A DNA stretch of 52,181 bases from Pseudomonadota bacterium (GCA_018823175.1 JAHJIY010000056.1:1-52181); one strand, 5' to 3'. Shown: positions 16,088 to 24,920, counted from the first letter of the stretch. Program-made: numbers and translations. The notes: a model not told the origin generated them from the sequence alone.

Positions 16088-16987
16088 CTAAGACATAGCC
16101 GTTAAAAGAACGGTTACATTTCGCCCTGCACCACAGGCCGTAAGAGCTTGACAAAGTTGATGATAAACGGCGACTCCTCGCTCAGCGAGCAATAGATCGA
16201 GGGTAATCCGTGCCTTATGGGCATCCTTACCTTGAGCGGAATCCTTTACATAATTGGAACCAGAATGAAAAAGGAAGAAATCGATAGGGAAGTCGGCAAA
16301 AGCATCCACTACTGAATATCCGCAATGACCAACAAAAGAATTAATCGTATCAACGTTAAAATAATGAAGATGCTGAGGCGGTTGAAACCAGTATTCGTTC
16401 TCGATCATTCCCTCATCCATGAGTTTTGCCTGAATTCGACTAAAATCATTGGGAACGGTTATTACAACGACTCCGCCAGGACTCATTATCTGTTTTACTT
16501 TATGCAACAAATCCTCAGGATCTATCACATGCTCCAACACATTTTGCATAACACAAACATCAAAACGATGATGCTGATCGACAAAAATCTGTTGCAGTAT
16601 CTGATAGGCATCGCCAACCTCAATATGATCTATAAGTTCGGGGTGATAATTCTGGATCCCATAGTCACTAAAATCCACACCACGCACCTCATATCCGTAC
16701 TCCTTTGCTGCCTTCAACAAAAAGCCCTCTCCACATCCAATCTCCAAAAAACTTGGTTGCGAATCGTTCTTTAAACCCACCTTCTTCAGAGCAAAGAGAA
16801 TCAATTCAGCCCTGAGAACTCGATGCGCCAACTCATCTTCAGAATAATGGGTGCTATATGTTTTTGACGGAGTTTCCTGATAGTAACTATCGGCATAAAA
16901 AGCAGCCAATTCCTCGGACGAGGGCATAGGAGAAACCGAGACAACTCCTTTGGATGTCTGTTCTCTTAAAAAATCCTGCATTTTCAT
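16088..16987 (-). CDS. Class I SAM-dependent methyltransferase
   Basis: A 299-aa methyltransferase with motif I at FLEIGCGEGFLLKAAKEYGY (about residues 98-117), an acidic ribose-binding segment VRGVDFS, and MQNVLEHVIDPEDLLHKVKQ before GGVVVITVPND. The fold is a methyltransf_23/11-type domain as found in polysaccharide and O-antigen loci. It lies between the pseudaminate-associated methylase and pseG, so methylation of the nonulosonic acid or its N-acyl group is likely but inferred. The C-terminal 60 residues are unassigned. Confidence 0.85.
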   Translation of the reverse strand: MKMQDFLREQTSKGVVSVSPMPSSEELAAFYADSYYQETPSKTYSTHYSEDELAHRVLRAELILFALKKVGLKNDSQPSFLEIGCGEGFLLKAAKEYGYEVRGVDFSDYGIQNYHPELIDHIEVGDAYQILQQIFVDQHHRFDVCVMQNVLEHVIDPEDLLHKVKQIMSPGGVVVITVPNDFSRIQAKLMDEGMIENEYWFQPPQHLHYFNVDTINSFVGHCGYSVVDAFADFPIDFFLFHSGSNYVKDSAQGKDAHKARITLDLLLAERGVAVYHQLCQALTACGAGRNVTVLLTAMS

Positions 16988-17011
16988 TTATTTCCCAAGG
17001 CCTCCTTAATT

Positions 17012-17641
17012 TCAGCCCTTTTCCAACATAAACCAATTTGAATCATCCATAGGAAAATTAGAATCGCGATGGTACACAAAGCCGTAATCAATCAATTTAA
17101 GATCAGGAAAAAGATCCATCATTTCACCGGCAAAGTCCCGCTTAAAAAGTCTATCGTCATGCCCCCGGTAAGGAATAGAAACAGGCGTGGGATTATAATA
17201 TTCGACGATACCGATATAACGATTGCTGGCCTTGTACATCATATTATAAACCGAGGGTAACATATCGGGGTTGATGTGAATGAGTACTCCACTGGCAAAG
17301 ACAAACTCCCATTGCCTGGAAGAAGAAAAATCAAAAATTGAACTATGATAAACTTCCGCTCCCCCCCAATCCTTAAGTTCTTGCACAGCATTTTTATTAA
17401 TTTCCACTGCAGCAAGATCAGCTTCGGGAAGCAACCTTTCAAGAGCCCGTAAATTAAGACCAATATTAGCTCCAACCTCAAGTACCGACTTTATCTTCAT
17501 AGCCCGAGCTAACATAAGAGAGAAAAGATGTAAATTACTTGCCACCAGGACTTCACCCCGATTACGAGCTACATACTCATCACCAAACTCTCCTGCCCAG
17601 AAACTTTCCTGTTCCGTCTTATAGTTTTCTGCCATACCCAT
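17012..17641 (-). CDS. Pseudaminic acid biosynthesis-associated methylase
   Basis: A 209-aa methyltransferase of the clade found in pseudaminate operons (TIGR03587-like, recognised from memory). Recognisable are TEQESFWAGEFGDEYVARN at the N-terminus, the SAM loop VLEVGANIGLNLRALERLLP, and FVFASGVLIHINPDML. The end, LKLIDYGFVYHRDSNFPMDD, is also typical. AAGGAG precedes the ATG. With the neighbouring methyltransferase it predicts one or two methyl groups on the flagellar sugar. Confidence 0.85.
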   Translation of the reverse strand: MGMAENYKTEQESFWAGEFGDEYVARNRGEVLVASNLHLFSLMLARAMKIKSVLEVGANIGLNLRALERLLPEADLAAVEINKNAVQELKDWGGAEVYHSSIFDFSSSRQWEFVFASGVLIHINPDMLPSVYNMMYKASNRYIGIVEYYNPTPVSIPYRGHDDRLFKRDFAGEMMDLFPDLKLIDYGFVYHRDSNFPMDDSNWFMLEKG

Positions 17642-17659
17642 AGATCTCCTTAGAAATTA

Positions 17660-18406
17660 TTACTCTCCCAACTGCTTCTGGTGCACATGAGAATTAACAT
17701 TGATCAACTGAGGTTCCTTAAGGAATAAATCCAATATCGACTTTGTACTGAATAATTCCCCATCCTTCCCAAGTCGTTCATATATAGTAGTAATCAACTC
17801 AAAATCTTCTGAAGTATCCAATGTCCAACGGTGGAAAGAAAGATCTTCATCGTTTGCGAAATTACGGACAGCAAACAATTCTGGATTCAAATAAATATAA
17901 GGCGTGACATGTTCACGTTCATATTCCTTTGTTGCCTCAATACTTGCCTTCTCAAGAGCCACAAAACTAAAAATTTCCGCTCCCAAACCAACAGGAAATG
18001 AACTTTCAAGTGAATTCCCTAAATAATCAACTACCGGCTGACTGGCGTTAAGTTTTAAAAATAAGGTGATCATCCGGGAAAGTACTTGCGGGTCAAAAAG
18101 TGGACAATCGGAAGTCACCCGCACAACAATATCAGCACAAGTCTCTTTAGCGGCCTCATAGTAACGAGAAAGAACATCACCTTCACTGCCACGAAAAACC
18201 TTAGCGCCAGCCATCTCACTTTCTTTCACAATCACATCATCTTGCGGAACAGTAGTTGTCGCAACTACAACCTCATCCACATATGGGCATGCTTGAACAC
18301 GTGCAATAACATGAGAAAGGACCGTCTTCCCGCACAAGGATTTCATAACCTTCCCGGGCAATCTGGTAGAACCCATTCTCGCTTGAATTATCGCCACGAC
18401 CTTCAC
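17660..18406 (-). CDS. pseF: PseF-type CMP-nonulosonate cytidylyltransferase (SpsF-like)
   Basis: A 248-aa nucleotidyltransferase with the N-terminal signature IIQARMGSTRLPGKVM, followed by VVATTTVPQDD and VRVTSDCPLFDPQVLSRMI. In pseudaminate operons this SpsF-like family fills the PseF position, activating the nonulosonic acid with CMP. It lies directly after pseC; its GTG start overlaps the pseC stop as GTGA. A non-PseF nucleotidyltransferase role cannot be excluded from sequence alone. Confidence 0.82.
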   Translation of the reverse strand: MKVVAIIQARMGSTRLPGKVMKSLCGKTVLSHVIARVQACPYVDEVVVATTTVPQDDVIVKESEMAGAKVFRGSEGDVLSRYYEAAKETCADIVVRVTSDCPLFDPQVLSRMITLFLKLNASQPVVDYLGNSLESSFPVGLGAEIFSFVALEKASIEATKEYEREHVTPYIYLNPELFAVRNFANDEDLSFHRWTLDTSEDFELITTIYERLGKDGELFSTKSILDLFLKEPQLINVNSHVHQKQLGE

Positions 18407-19557
18407 TTAAGCGCCTCCCATAAGGCTCTTGTAACTCGCTGAACATCATCATCACTTAATCCTTGATGCATTGGCAAGGAAAGCACCCGCTCGTATGCCT
18501 CTTCGGCCACCGGACACAACCCCGGTGCGGTTCCAAAATTATTCCGGTAAAAAGGATGCATATGAACCGGGACATAATGAACATTCACGCCGATCCCAGC
18601 CTGTCGCATATCTCGAAATACCTTCTCCCGGGAAACTCCTTTCGCAAGTTGAACAACATAAAGATGATAAGCATGCTCTACCCCGGACCTGACCGACAAG
18701 GGCGTTACTGCCGTATGATCTTGAAACTCAAGATCATACCTCTCAGCAATCGCGCGCCGTCGCGCCAACCAACCCGGCAATTTCTGCAACTGACTAATAC
18801 CAAGGGCGCAGAGGATATCGGAAATCCGGTAATTGAAACCAAGCTCCACCATCTCATAATGCCAGGTCCCCTCTTTCTGCCGCTTAAAGTGATCGGTGGA
18901 GATGCCGTGATTCCGAAACCGTTGCATTTTGGCAGCAAATTCCTCATTGTCGGAGACAATCATGCCACCTTCTCCGGTAGTTATATGCTTGACAGGATGA
19001 AAACTGAACACGGTCATGTCGGCCAAGGTGCCCACAGGGTTTCCGTTCTCGCTAGCACCAAGAGAATGACAGCCATCGGCAACCAAAGCCAAACCATGCA
19101 GATCGGCTATGGCCCGCAAGGCTTCATAATCACAGGGCTGACCAGCATAATCCACAGCAACAATGGCCTTGGTGCGAGCAGAAATCAACCGCTCAACATC
19201 GGCAGAAGAAATCAGCAGCGTCTCAGCCTCAACATCGACGAAAACCGGGCGCCCCCCCTGGTAGACCACGGCATTGGCGGTGGCAGCAAAGGTCATGGCC
19301 GGAACAATAACCTCATCACCAGGACCAATTCCCAAGGCATACATGGCGGCATGCAAGGCGGCGGTTCCGCTGTTGACCGCAACCCCAAAACGGGCTCCGA
19401 CAAAGGCAGCAATCTTTTCCTCAAACTCTGTCACTTTAGGACCGGTGGTCAACCAATCGGAAAACAATACCCGACTTACGGCATCAACGTCATCCTGGTC
19501 AATACTCTGCCGACCATAAGAAATAAATGGCAGCTTTTCTGAAATTTCCTCAGCCAT
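18403..19557 (-). CDS. pseC: PseC: PLP-dependent UDP-4-keto-sugar aminotransferase
   Basis: Transaminates the PseB product to UDP-4-amino-4,6-dideoxy-N-acetyl-altrosamine. The 384-aa DegT/DnrJ/EryC1 protein shows FISYGRQSIDQDDVDAVSRV at the start, then VAVNSGTAALHAAMYALGIG. It also has VPAMTFAATANAV, ADGCHSLGA, and the PLP-Lys segment SFHPVKHITTGEGG. C-terminal HAYHLYVVQL and GVNVHYVPVHMHPFY are typical. It starts 11 bp after pseB. Confidence 0.93.
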   Translation of the reverse strand: MAEEISEKLPFISYGRQSIDQDDVDAVSRVLFSDWLTTGPKVTEFEEKIAAFVGARFGVAVNSGTAALHAAMYALGIGPGDEVIVPAMTFAATANAVVYQGGRPVFVDVEAETLLISSADVERLISARTKAIVAVDYAGQPCDYEALRAIADLHGLALVADGCHSLGASENGNPVGTLADMTVFSFHPVKHITTGEGGMIVSDNEEFAAKMQRFRNHGISTDHFKRQKEGTWHYEMVELGFNYRISDILCALGISQLQKLPGWLARRRAIAERYDLEFQDHTAVTPLSVRSGVEHAYHLYVVQLAKGVSREKVFRDMRQAGIGVNVHYVPVHMHPFYRNNFGTAPGLCPVAEEAYERVLSLPMHQGLSDDDVQRVTRALWEALK

Positions 19558-19568
19558 CTAAATTAATC

Positions 19569-20834
19569 CTAACTGTTCGCTATCAAGCGAGAGGGTTGAT
19601 CTTCAACTTCCGAAGGCATTTCCGGGCCAAAAACAATTTGTTGCAAATCCTCTATCGTCATCCATTCTTCGTTGGCATCACTAGTGTAGACAAACCCCTC
19701 AGCCATTTTCACCGCATCAACATAATTCTTCCGCTGCCACCAGGAATAACTCGGCATAATCACATACATATTCTTAAATTTGAAGGTATTGCGTCCCTCA
19801 TCCTCACCAGTTAGAGCCTCATGCAACTTTTCTCCCTCCCTGATCCCGATATGTTTTATCTCGCATTCCGGAGCAATGGCCTTGGCCAAATCCATAAGTC
19901 GCATACTGGGAATATTCGGCACAAAAATTTCCCCACCCTCCATGTACCTGAAACCTTTAAGCACCAACTCCACCGCCTGATCAAGGGTTATCCAGAAACG
20001 GGTCATGCGTTCATCGGTAATAGTTATCGTGCCACTTTCTTTCTGTTGAAGAAAAACAGGGATTACGCTACCCCGACTGCCGATGACATTACCATAACGC
20101 ACACACGAAAAACGGGTTCCACTCGCACCGGCATAAGCGTTACCTTGAACAAAAAGCTTGTCGGAACAAAGTTTGGTGGCACCGTAAAGATTGACCGGAT
20201 TAACCGCCTTATCAGTAGATAAAGCAATTACCTTCTTGACCCCGGCATCAATAGCCGCGTTAATCACGTTCTGGGCGCCATGGATATTGGTCTTTACCGC
20301 TTCAAAAGGATTATACTCACAGGCGGGAACCTGCTTTAGCGCGGCGGCATGTACTACATAGTCAATCCCAGACATGGCCCGTTGCAAACGCTCCCCGTCA
20401 CGAACATCACCGATAAAAAAGCGCAATCGCTTGTCATCCTTGAACTCGATCCGCATCTCATGTTGCTTGAGCTCGTCTCGACTGTAAATACGAATTACTT
20501 TGGGATTATACTTCTTGAGCATCAAGCGACAAAAATGCTTGCCAAAAGAGCCGGTACCACCGGTTAACAAAATCGACTGTTTGTTCCAATCGATTCCATC
20601 GGACTCGCCCTCTCCTTTCAGCAGCCTTTGACGGGCCTGCTCAATTGGCATCTTTTGAACATAGACCAGTTCCATGATCTGGTGAAAACGCTTCACATGC
20701 TGTGCAGAATATCTTCTTTGTCCTCCATCTGTCCTGATCGGTCTTATATAATCGTCAAACATTGCCTGCCAATAACGAACAGTAGAGACCGGCACACCCA
20801 ATTCCAGACTGACATCCTTGATTTTAATACTCAT
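19569..20834 (-). CDS. pseB: MerR-type DNA-binding domain fused to PseB (UDP-GlcNAc 4,6-dehydratase, inverting)
   Basis: First enzyme of pseudaminate synthesis, with an unexpected N-terminal regulator domain. Residues 1 to about 73 are a MerR-family winged helix: IKDVSLELGVPVSTVRYWQ, then the GGQRRYSAQHVKRF wing and the helix MELVYVQKMPIEQARQRLL. A short linker (GEGESDG) leads to a complete PseB: TGGTGSFG (91-98), GDVRDGERL, HAAALKQVPACEYNPFEA, and catalytic STDKAVNPVNLYGATK (D208, K209, Y217, K221). The length is 421 aa against about 330 for stand-alone PseB. There is one open frame and no ATG or GTG in the linker; the nearest internal Met is residue 62. First gene of the operon. Confidence 0.92.
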   Translation of the reverse strand: MSIKIKDVSLELGVPVSTVRYWQAMFDDYIRPIRTDGGQRRYSAQHVKRFHQIMELVYVQKMPIEQARQRLLKGEGESDGIDWNKQSILLTGGTGSFGKHFCRLMLKKYNPKVIRIYSRDELKQHEMRIEFKDDKRLRFFIGDVRDGERLQRAMSGIDYVVHAAALKQVPACEYNPFEAVKTNIHGAQNVINAAIDAGVKKVIALSTDKAVNPVNLYGATKLCSDKLFVQGNAYAGASGTRFSCVRYGNVIGSRGSVIPVFLQQKESGTITITDERMTRFWITLDQAVELVLKGFRYMEGGEIFVPNIPSMRLMDLAKAIAPECEIKHIGIREGEKLHEALTGEDEGRNTFKFKNMYVIMPSYSWWQRKNYVDAVKMAEGFVYTSDANEEWMTIEDLQQIVFGPEMPSEVEDQPSRLIANS

Positions 20835-20902
20835 AACGACTCCTTTCGCTCAACACCTTCCGATTGTGTGATTTCAGGACACCATCCACTTTCTGCCCTG
20901 GT

Positions 20903-20920
20903 GACAGTGTTATAACTGTC
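20903..20920. promoter_or_regulatory. Dyad GACAGT-N6-ACTGTC upstream of pseB
   Basis: A perfect 6-bp inverted repeat with six intervening bases (GTTATA) lies about 70 bp before the pseB start. MerR-type proteins bind dyads of about this size in promoters, so it is a candidate operator for the MerR-PseB fusion itself. The link is inference; no second copy was noticed in the window. Confidence 0.4.
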
Positions 20921-20932
20921 TACTAGTTTCTT

Positions 20933-20969
20933 TATTCGGACAAAATCATGAAAAGTTTAATTAAACTTT
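20933..20969 (-). promoter_or_regulatory. 18-bp palindrome overlapping a weak sigma-28-like promoter before pseB
   Basis: AAAGTTTAA-TTAAACTTT (20952-20969) is a perfect palindrome. On the minus strand TAAACTTT (7 of 8 to the FliA -35), 11 bases, then TCCGAATA (5 of 8 to the -10) ends at 20933. If real, pse expression is tied to the late flagellar class. The rest of the 376-bp gap to tatC holds no gene that I can see. Confidence 0.4.
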
Positions 20970-21164
20970 ATCATCACCTTTCAATTTAGCAATAAACATG
21001 CCACCTTGAAGCGCGACATTATCGTCAATAATTACGAGATATTACGTGCCATATATGGTTGCATAAAAACACCCGATGGAAAAATTTGCCGCCATGATTA
21101 GTTAAAGAATAGAGAAGAGAGGATTATCTTGCCGGGCAAGAAACGTAGGCAGAGAAGATCAGGA

Positions 21165-21196
21165 AAAATTTTGGTCGAGCGTGAGAAATTCGCTCG
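21165..21196 (-). terminator. Probable terminator after tatC
   Basis: Minus strand CGAGCG - nine-base loop - CGCTCG, then ACC and AAAATTTTT. The stem is 6 bp and the T run imperfect. Its position about 15 bp past the tatC stop supports a terminator. Confidence 0.5.
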
Positions 21197-21210
21197 TTGA
21201 ACAGATGCAA

Positions 21211-21986
21211 TTATTCTTCGGCAGGAAGATCCCGGCTCTTTTTGCGCGCAAAAAGCCAGACCGCCGCGATACTTACTTCATAGAGAATAACCAGAGGTCC
21301 GGCCATCATGACCTGATTTACCACGTCCGGAGTCGGGGTAACGATGGCGGCGATAATGAAAGAGAGAAGAAAGGCATACTTGCGGTTTTTATTCAAAAAA
21401 GCGGTGTCAACGATCCCGATCTTGGCCAGAAAGACCATCAGAACCGGTAGTTCAAACACCAGGCCGAAAGCGATCAACAGGCGCAGACAAAGGGAAAAAT
21501 ACTCTTTTACCGCCGGCATGGCCCGCAGGTATTCATTGGCGTAGCTGGTCAGAAAACGAAAGGCAGGAGGAAAAACCACCAGATAACCAAATGTCGCTCC
21601 TCCCAGAAAACAGACCGAGGAAAGAAGGGCAAAGGGCAGGGCCAGCCGTTTTTCATGGTCATAAAGACCCGGCACCACAAAGCGCCAGATCTGATAAAAA
21701 ATTACCGGACTGGCCAGCAGCAGACCACAAACCAGGGCAAGCTTCAGATAAAAAAAAAGGCCTCCTGATAGGAGGTGAAAATAAGGCTTGATTCCTTGGG
21801 CAGCGCCTCAAATAACGGCTTGAAAAACCAGTAGCCGATATCCTGCACAAAATAGTAAGAGATCGAAAAGCCAACGCCCACCGCGACCAATGAAATCAAC
21901 AGACAACTGCGCAGCTCGGCCAGATGGGTGGTCAGGGATTGTTTCTCGAATTCTTCCATGGGCTCCATATTAATAAATAGAGACAA
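21211..21986 (-). pseudogene. tatC: tatC (twin-arginine translocase subunit) interrupted by a frameshift at a T9 run
   Basis: TatC is the multispanning receptor of the Tat exporter. The first 80 codons (21744-21986) encode MEEFEKQSLTTHLAELRSCLL...SLIFTSYQEAFFFI and then hit TGA. The remainder continues in another frame: YLKLALVCGLLLASPVIFYQIWRF-VVPGLYDHEKR up to TPTPDVVNQVMMAGPLVILYE. One extra T in the nine-T run at 21750-21758 restores a normal 258-aa TatC with no other defect. The options are transcriptional slippage, a recent mutation or a sequencing error. The second frame's first Met is a GTG-encoded residue, too late to make a useful protein. No tatA or tatB is nearby. Confidence 0.88.
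21750..21775 (-). other. Hairpin plus U9 slippery-site candidate inside tatC
   Basis: Minus strand: CCTCCT - ATC - AGGAGG, a 6-bp stem with a 3-base loop, then CC and nine T residues, exactly where tatC changes frame. An RNA hairpin just upstream of a U run is the arrangement known to promote RNA polymerase realignment; it also resembles a short intrinsic terminator. Confidence 0.6.
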
Positions 21987-22232
21987 TAAGTTATCTTACG
22001 ATCAGCACAAACGACTTCCGGCAAGTTCAAAGTCCATAACGGTAGCCGATAAGAATACAAGCAAAGTCGGCATGATCGTCCTGCGGGGGAGAAACTTTTT
22101 TCAAAACCGGGAATATATATACTATTTATCTTTCCGGGCGACAAGATGAAAGCCCGCAGAACTAAAACTCTTTTATGCAGCCGACCTGACAAACAAGTAC
22201 CAATCTCAAATTCAAAGCCGCTCTCGAGATCA

Positions 22233-24554
22233 TCAATTTCCTTCAACCGCCAGAAGAGCAGCCATCACCGCACTGAGTTTTTCCAAATTGAATGGTTTCA
22301 CCACAACTCCCTTAAACCCATATTTCTGATATTCCGCCATGATCGGATCATTGGCGTAACCGCTTGAAACAATCACCTTGGCCAACGGATCAAGCTGCAA
22401 TAACTTCCCAACCGTTTCCTTGCCCCCCATTTTACCGGGAATGGTCAAATCCAGGATTACTCCGTCAAAAGGCCGATCACTCGCCAGGGCTTTTTGATAC
22501 AAATCAATCGCCATGCTTCCTTCGGTAGCGGTCTCTACCTGATAGCCCAGATACATGAGCATTTCACCGGAAATATCCAGCACAACAGCTTCATCATCCA
22601 TTACCAGTATTTTCCCCTGCCCGGTCAACAGCTCACCCCTCTTTTCTTTTTCGATATCGCATCCGTCCGAAAGGGCCGGTAAATAGATATGAAAAGTTGT
22701 ACCAACCCCTACCTTGGATTCAACGGAAAGAAGACCGCCATGATTTTTGATAATGGAGTAAGCCGCCGCAAGACCCAAACCGCTTCCTTCCGACTTGGTC
22801 GAAAAATAAGGGTCGAAAATCAAAGGTATATTTTTTTTATCGATCCCGCATCCCTGATCAATAAAATTGATCAGGACATAATCCCCCGCCGCTAAAGAAA
22901 TGTTATCATCACCTGTGATGGTCTTGTTTTCCACCTGCACCACAATCTTCCCACCCCTGGGCATGGCATGCATCGCATTAATCGTCAGATTATTTATAAC
23001 CTGGCTCAACTGCCCTTTATCAACCTCAACCGGCCATAATTTATCAAGATCACCAAAGGCTAACCCACAATCCACATTAGACCCGCTAAGAACAAACCCG
23101 GTAGATTCTTCAATAATATCGGGAACAGAGGCCGCATCCTTTACCGGGGCTCCGCCTTTGGAAAAGGTAAGCAATTGCATGGTCAAATTACGCGCCCGCT
23201 CGGCGGCCTTTTCCGCCCGGTGCAATAAATTATATAGCTTCTCATCATGGATGAGATTTTTAATCAGAGAGATATTTCCCAGAATCCCCATCAGCAGATT
23301 ATTAAAATCATGGGCGATACCTCCGGCCAGAATTCCGATGGCCTCAAGCTTCTCTACCTTGAGCTGCTCCTCTTCCAGCAAGCGTTTCTCGGTAACGTTG
23401 TTAATCGTCTCAATCGCCTGAACAACCGTCCCCGAGATATCCCTGAGCGGAAAAGCCTTGGTCTCCACATGCATCTCATTGCCGTCAGCATCCTCATGCC
23501 GATGATCAACCGCATGGGGGCGTCCCGAGGCAAAAACTGTTTTGACGCTACACTCCTCGCCTTCCTCAAAACAGGGCCGGGCGTACTTATGGGACACCTC
23601 AAAACAATGCCGACCGATGATCTGCTCGGCAAGCAACCCCACCTGCTGACAAAAAGCACGATTGGCGGTAATAATTTGATAGTCGCGATTAACCACAATG
23701 AACCCCTCATCGACGCTGTCCAGAATCCCGCGGACAAAGACTTCATTCTGTCTATTCTTCTCTTCGGCCTGCCGCCGTTCGGTCACATCACGAAAGAATC
23801 CGACCAGACATGCTTTACCTGCCATTTCCATTCTGGCACTATTAATATCTACAAAAAGCAGAGAACCATCTTTGCGTTTGACCGGAATATTTTCGGCCAA
23901 CAAAATATCGCCCCGCATCTGCTGCTCAAATATATCCTGAATAGCAGGGAGATCAGCCTTCGGATGAATATCCGAGACCATAATTCCTAAAATCTCTTCT
24001 TTAGAATAACCAAGCATTTCACACATGCTGGCGTTGGCATCAACACAGTTTCTTGTCGCGGCATCGGCAATCATGATTCCGTCGTTGGCTTTGTCAAAAA
24101 TCGTTTTGAACTTATTCTCCGAAACCTGCAGCAACATCTCGGCCTTTTTCCGATCGGTAATATCCTGGACCACGCCGGCCATTCGAACAGGCGCCCCGGA
24201 ATCGTCACGAAACACCTGCCCGATGGTATGCAACATGGCAGTACTGCCGTCCCGCCGAAAAAACGTATAGTCCATCTCAAAAGGCTTTTTGCCTTTCAAG
24301 GCCGCATCAATATCATGCAGGAATTCCTCTTTACTATCAGGATGCATTTGCGCCAGAATGAGACCATAATCGGGCGCAATTTCATCGGGTTCAAAACCAT
24401 AAATCCGAAACAGCTCCGCGGACCAATGGACGTCGTTAGTCGCCAGCTCCCATTCCCAATCGCCGACATGGGCAATAGCCTGGGCCCGGGACAATCTCCG
24501 TTCGCTTTGTTGAAGCGCGTCTATTCCCAGGTCATCTTCATCAATTATTACCAT
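22233..24554 (-). CDS. Cytoplasmic hybrid histidine kinase: PAS-PAS-PAS-HisKA-HATPase-REC
   Basis: A 773-aa kinase with no membrane segment. Three PAS domains span about residues 15-135, 145-260 and 270-390. The third contains a short Cys-bearing stretch (ISHK-like SHKYARPCFEEGEECSV) that could bind a ligand. HisKA has phospho-acceptor His in [17 protein letters not shown]. The HATPase has NLTINAMHAMPRGG and GSGLGLAAAYSIIKNHGG. The C-terminal receiver (about 650-770) has ILVMDDEAV and the phospho-Asp in VILDLTIPGKMGG. It probably senses a cytoplasmic redox or small-molecule signal; the target is unknown. Confidence 0.92.
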   Translation of the reverse strand: MVIIDEDDLGIDALQQSERRLSRAQAIAHVGDWEWELATNDVHWSAELFRIYGFEPDEIAPDYGLILAQMHPDSKEEFLHDIDAALKGKKPFEMDYTFFRRDGSTAMLHTIGQVFRDDSGAPVRMAGVVQDITDRKKAEMLLQVSENKFKTIFDKANDGIMIADAATRNCVDANASMCEMLGYSKEEILGIMVSDIHPKADLPAIQDIFEQQMRGDILLAENIPVKRKDGSLLFVDINSARMEMAGKACLVGFFRDVTERRQAEEKNRQNEVFVRGILDSVDEGFIVVNRDYQIITANRAFCQQVGLLAEQIIGRHCFEVSHKYARPCFEEGEECSVKTVFASGRPHAVDHRHEDADGNEMHVETKAFPLRDISGTVVQAIETINNVTEKRLLEEEQLKVEKLEAIGILAGGIAHDFNNLLMGILGNISLIKNLIHDEKLYNLLHRAEKAAERARNLTMQLLTFSKGGAPVKDAASVPDIIEESTGFVLSGSNVDCGLAFGDLDKLWPVEVDKGQLSQVINNLTINAMHAMPRGGKIVVQVENKTITGDDNISLAAGDYVLINFIDQGCGIDKKNIPLIFDPYFSTKSEGSGLGLAAAYSIIKNHGGLLSVESKVGVGTTFHIYLPALSDGCDIEKEKRGELLTGQGKILVMDDEAVVLDISGEMLMYLGYQVETATEGSMAIDLYQKALASDRPFDGVILDLTIPGKMGGKETVGKLLQLDPLAKVIVSSGYANDPIMAEYQKYGFKGVVVKPFNLEKLSAVMAALLAVEGN

Positions 24555-24793
24555 GCCCTTTCCCTGCCAGAAGATTTATTACACATTGAAGCTAAAACAA
24601 TACCCAAAAGACCCTGATTTCACCATAAAATTTTCTGACGACCATCGTACCTCAGCTCCTGTGAAGATAAGACTTTGCGCCGCGGCAAATAAGCAACCAA
24701 AAGGGCGACTTAGATGACTCAATGTGTGGCTGAGGAATAATGCTAATCAGATAAAACCTTAGCCGAAAACAGCGGAGCGCCAATAACCCTTGC

Positions 24794-24820
24794 AAGATAA
24801 TGAATCATATTCATTATCTT
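24794..24820. promoter_or_regulatory. Perfect 12-bp palindrome resembling a Fur box
   Basis: AAGATAATGAAT-CAT-ATTCATTATCTT is a perfect inverted repeat with the GATAAT...ATTATC ends of Fur-type operators. It lies in the 366-bp gap about 240 bp before the hybrid kinase at 24554 and about 100 bp after the stop of the kinase at 24921. It could be an operator, or a bidirectional terminator without a strong T run. Nothing else recognisable in the gap. Confidence 0.45.
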
Positions 24821-24920
24821 AATTATGGGCAAAAGTGAGACTGACTCAGGCTTAACAATCTTAAGCAGAACTAGCGATTTTAAATCATCAGGATGGAAAT
24901 GGGTTATTCAACAATTAAGC

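Noticed and set aside
22027-22052. Plus-strand GCCGATAA, a perfect FliA -10 box
   Set aside because: The upstream box is poor and mis-spaced (CAAAGTCC with 9 bases), and no plus-strand gene follows.
21932-22246. A 104-codon minus-strand frame overlapping the tatC start
   Set aside because: No recognisable domain, runs through the hybrid-kinase/tatC gap in another frame than tatC, and has unlikely composition.
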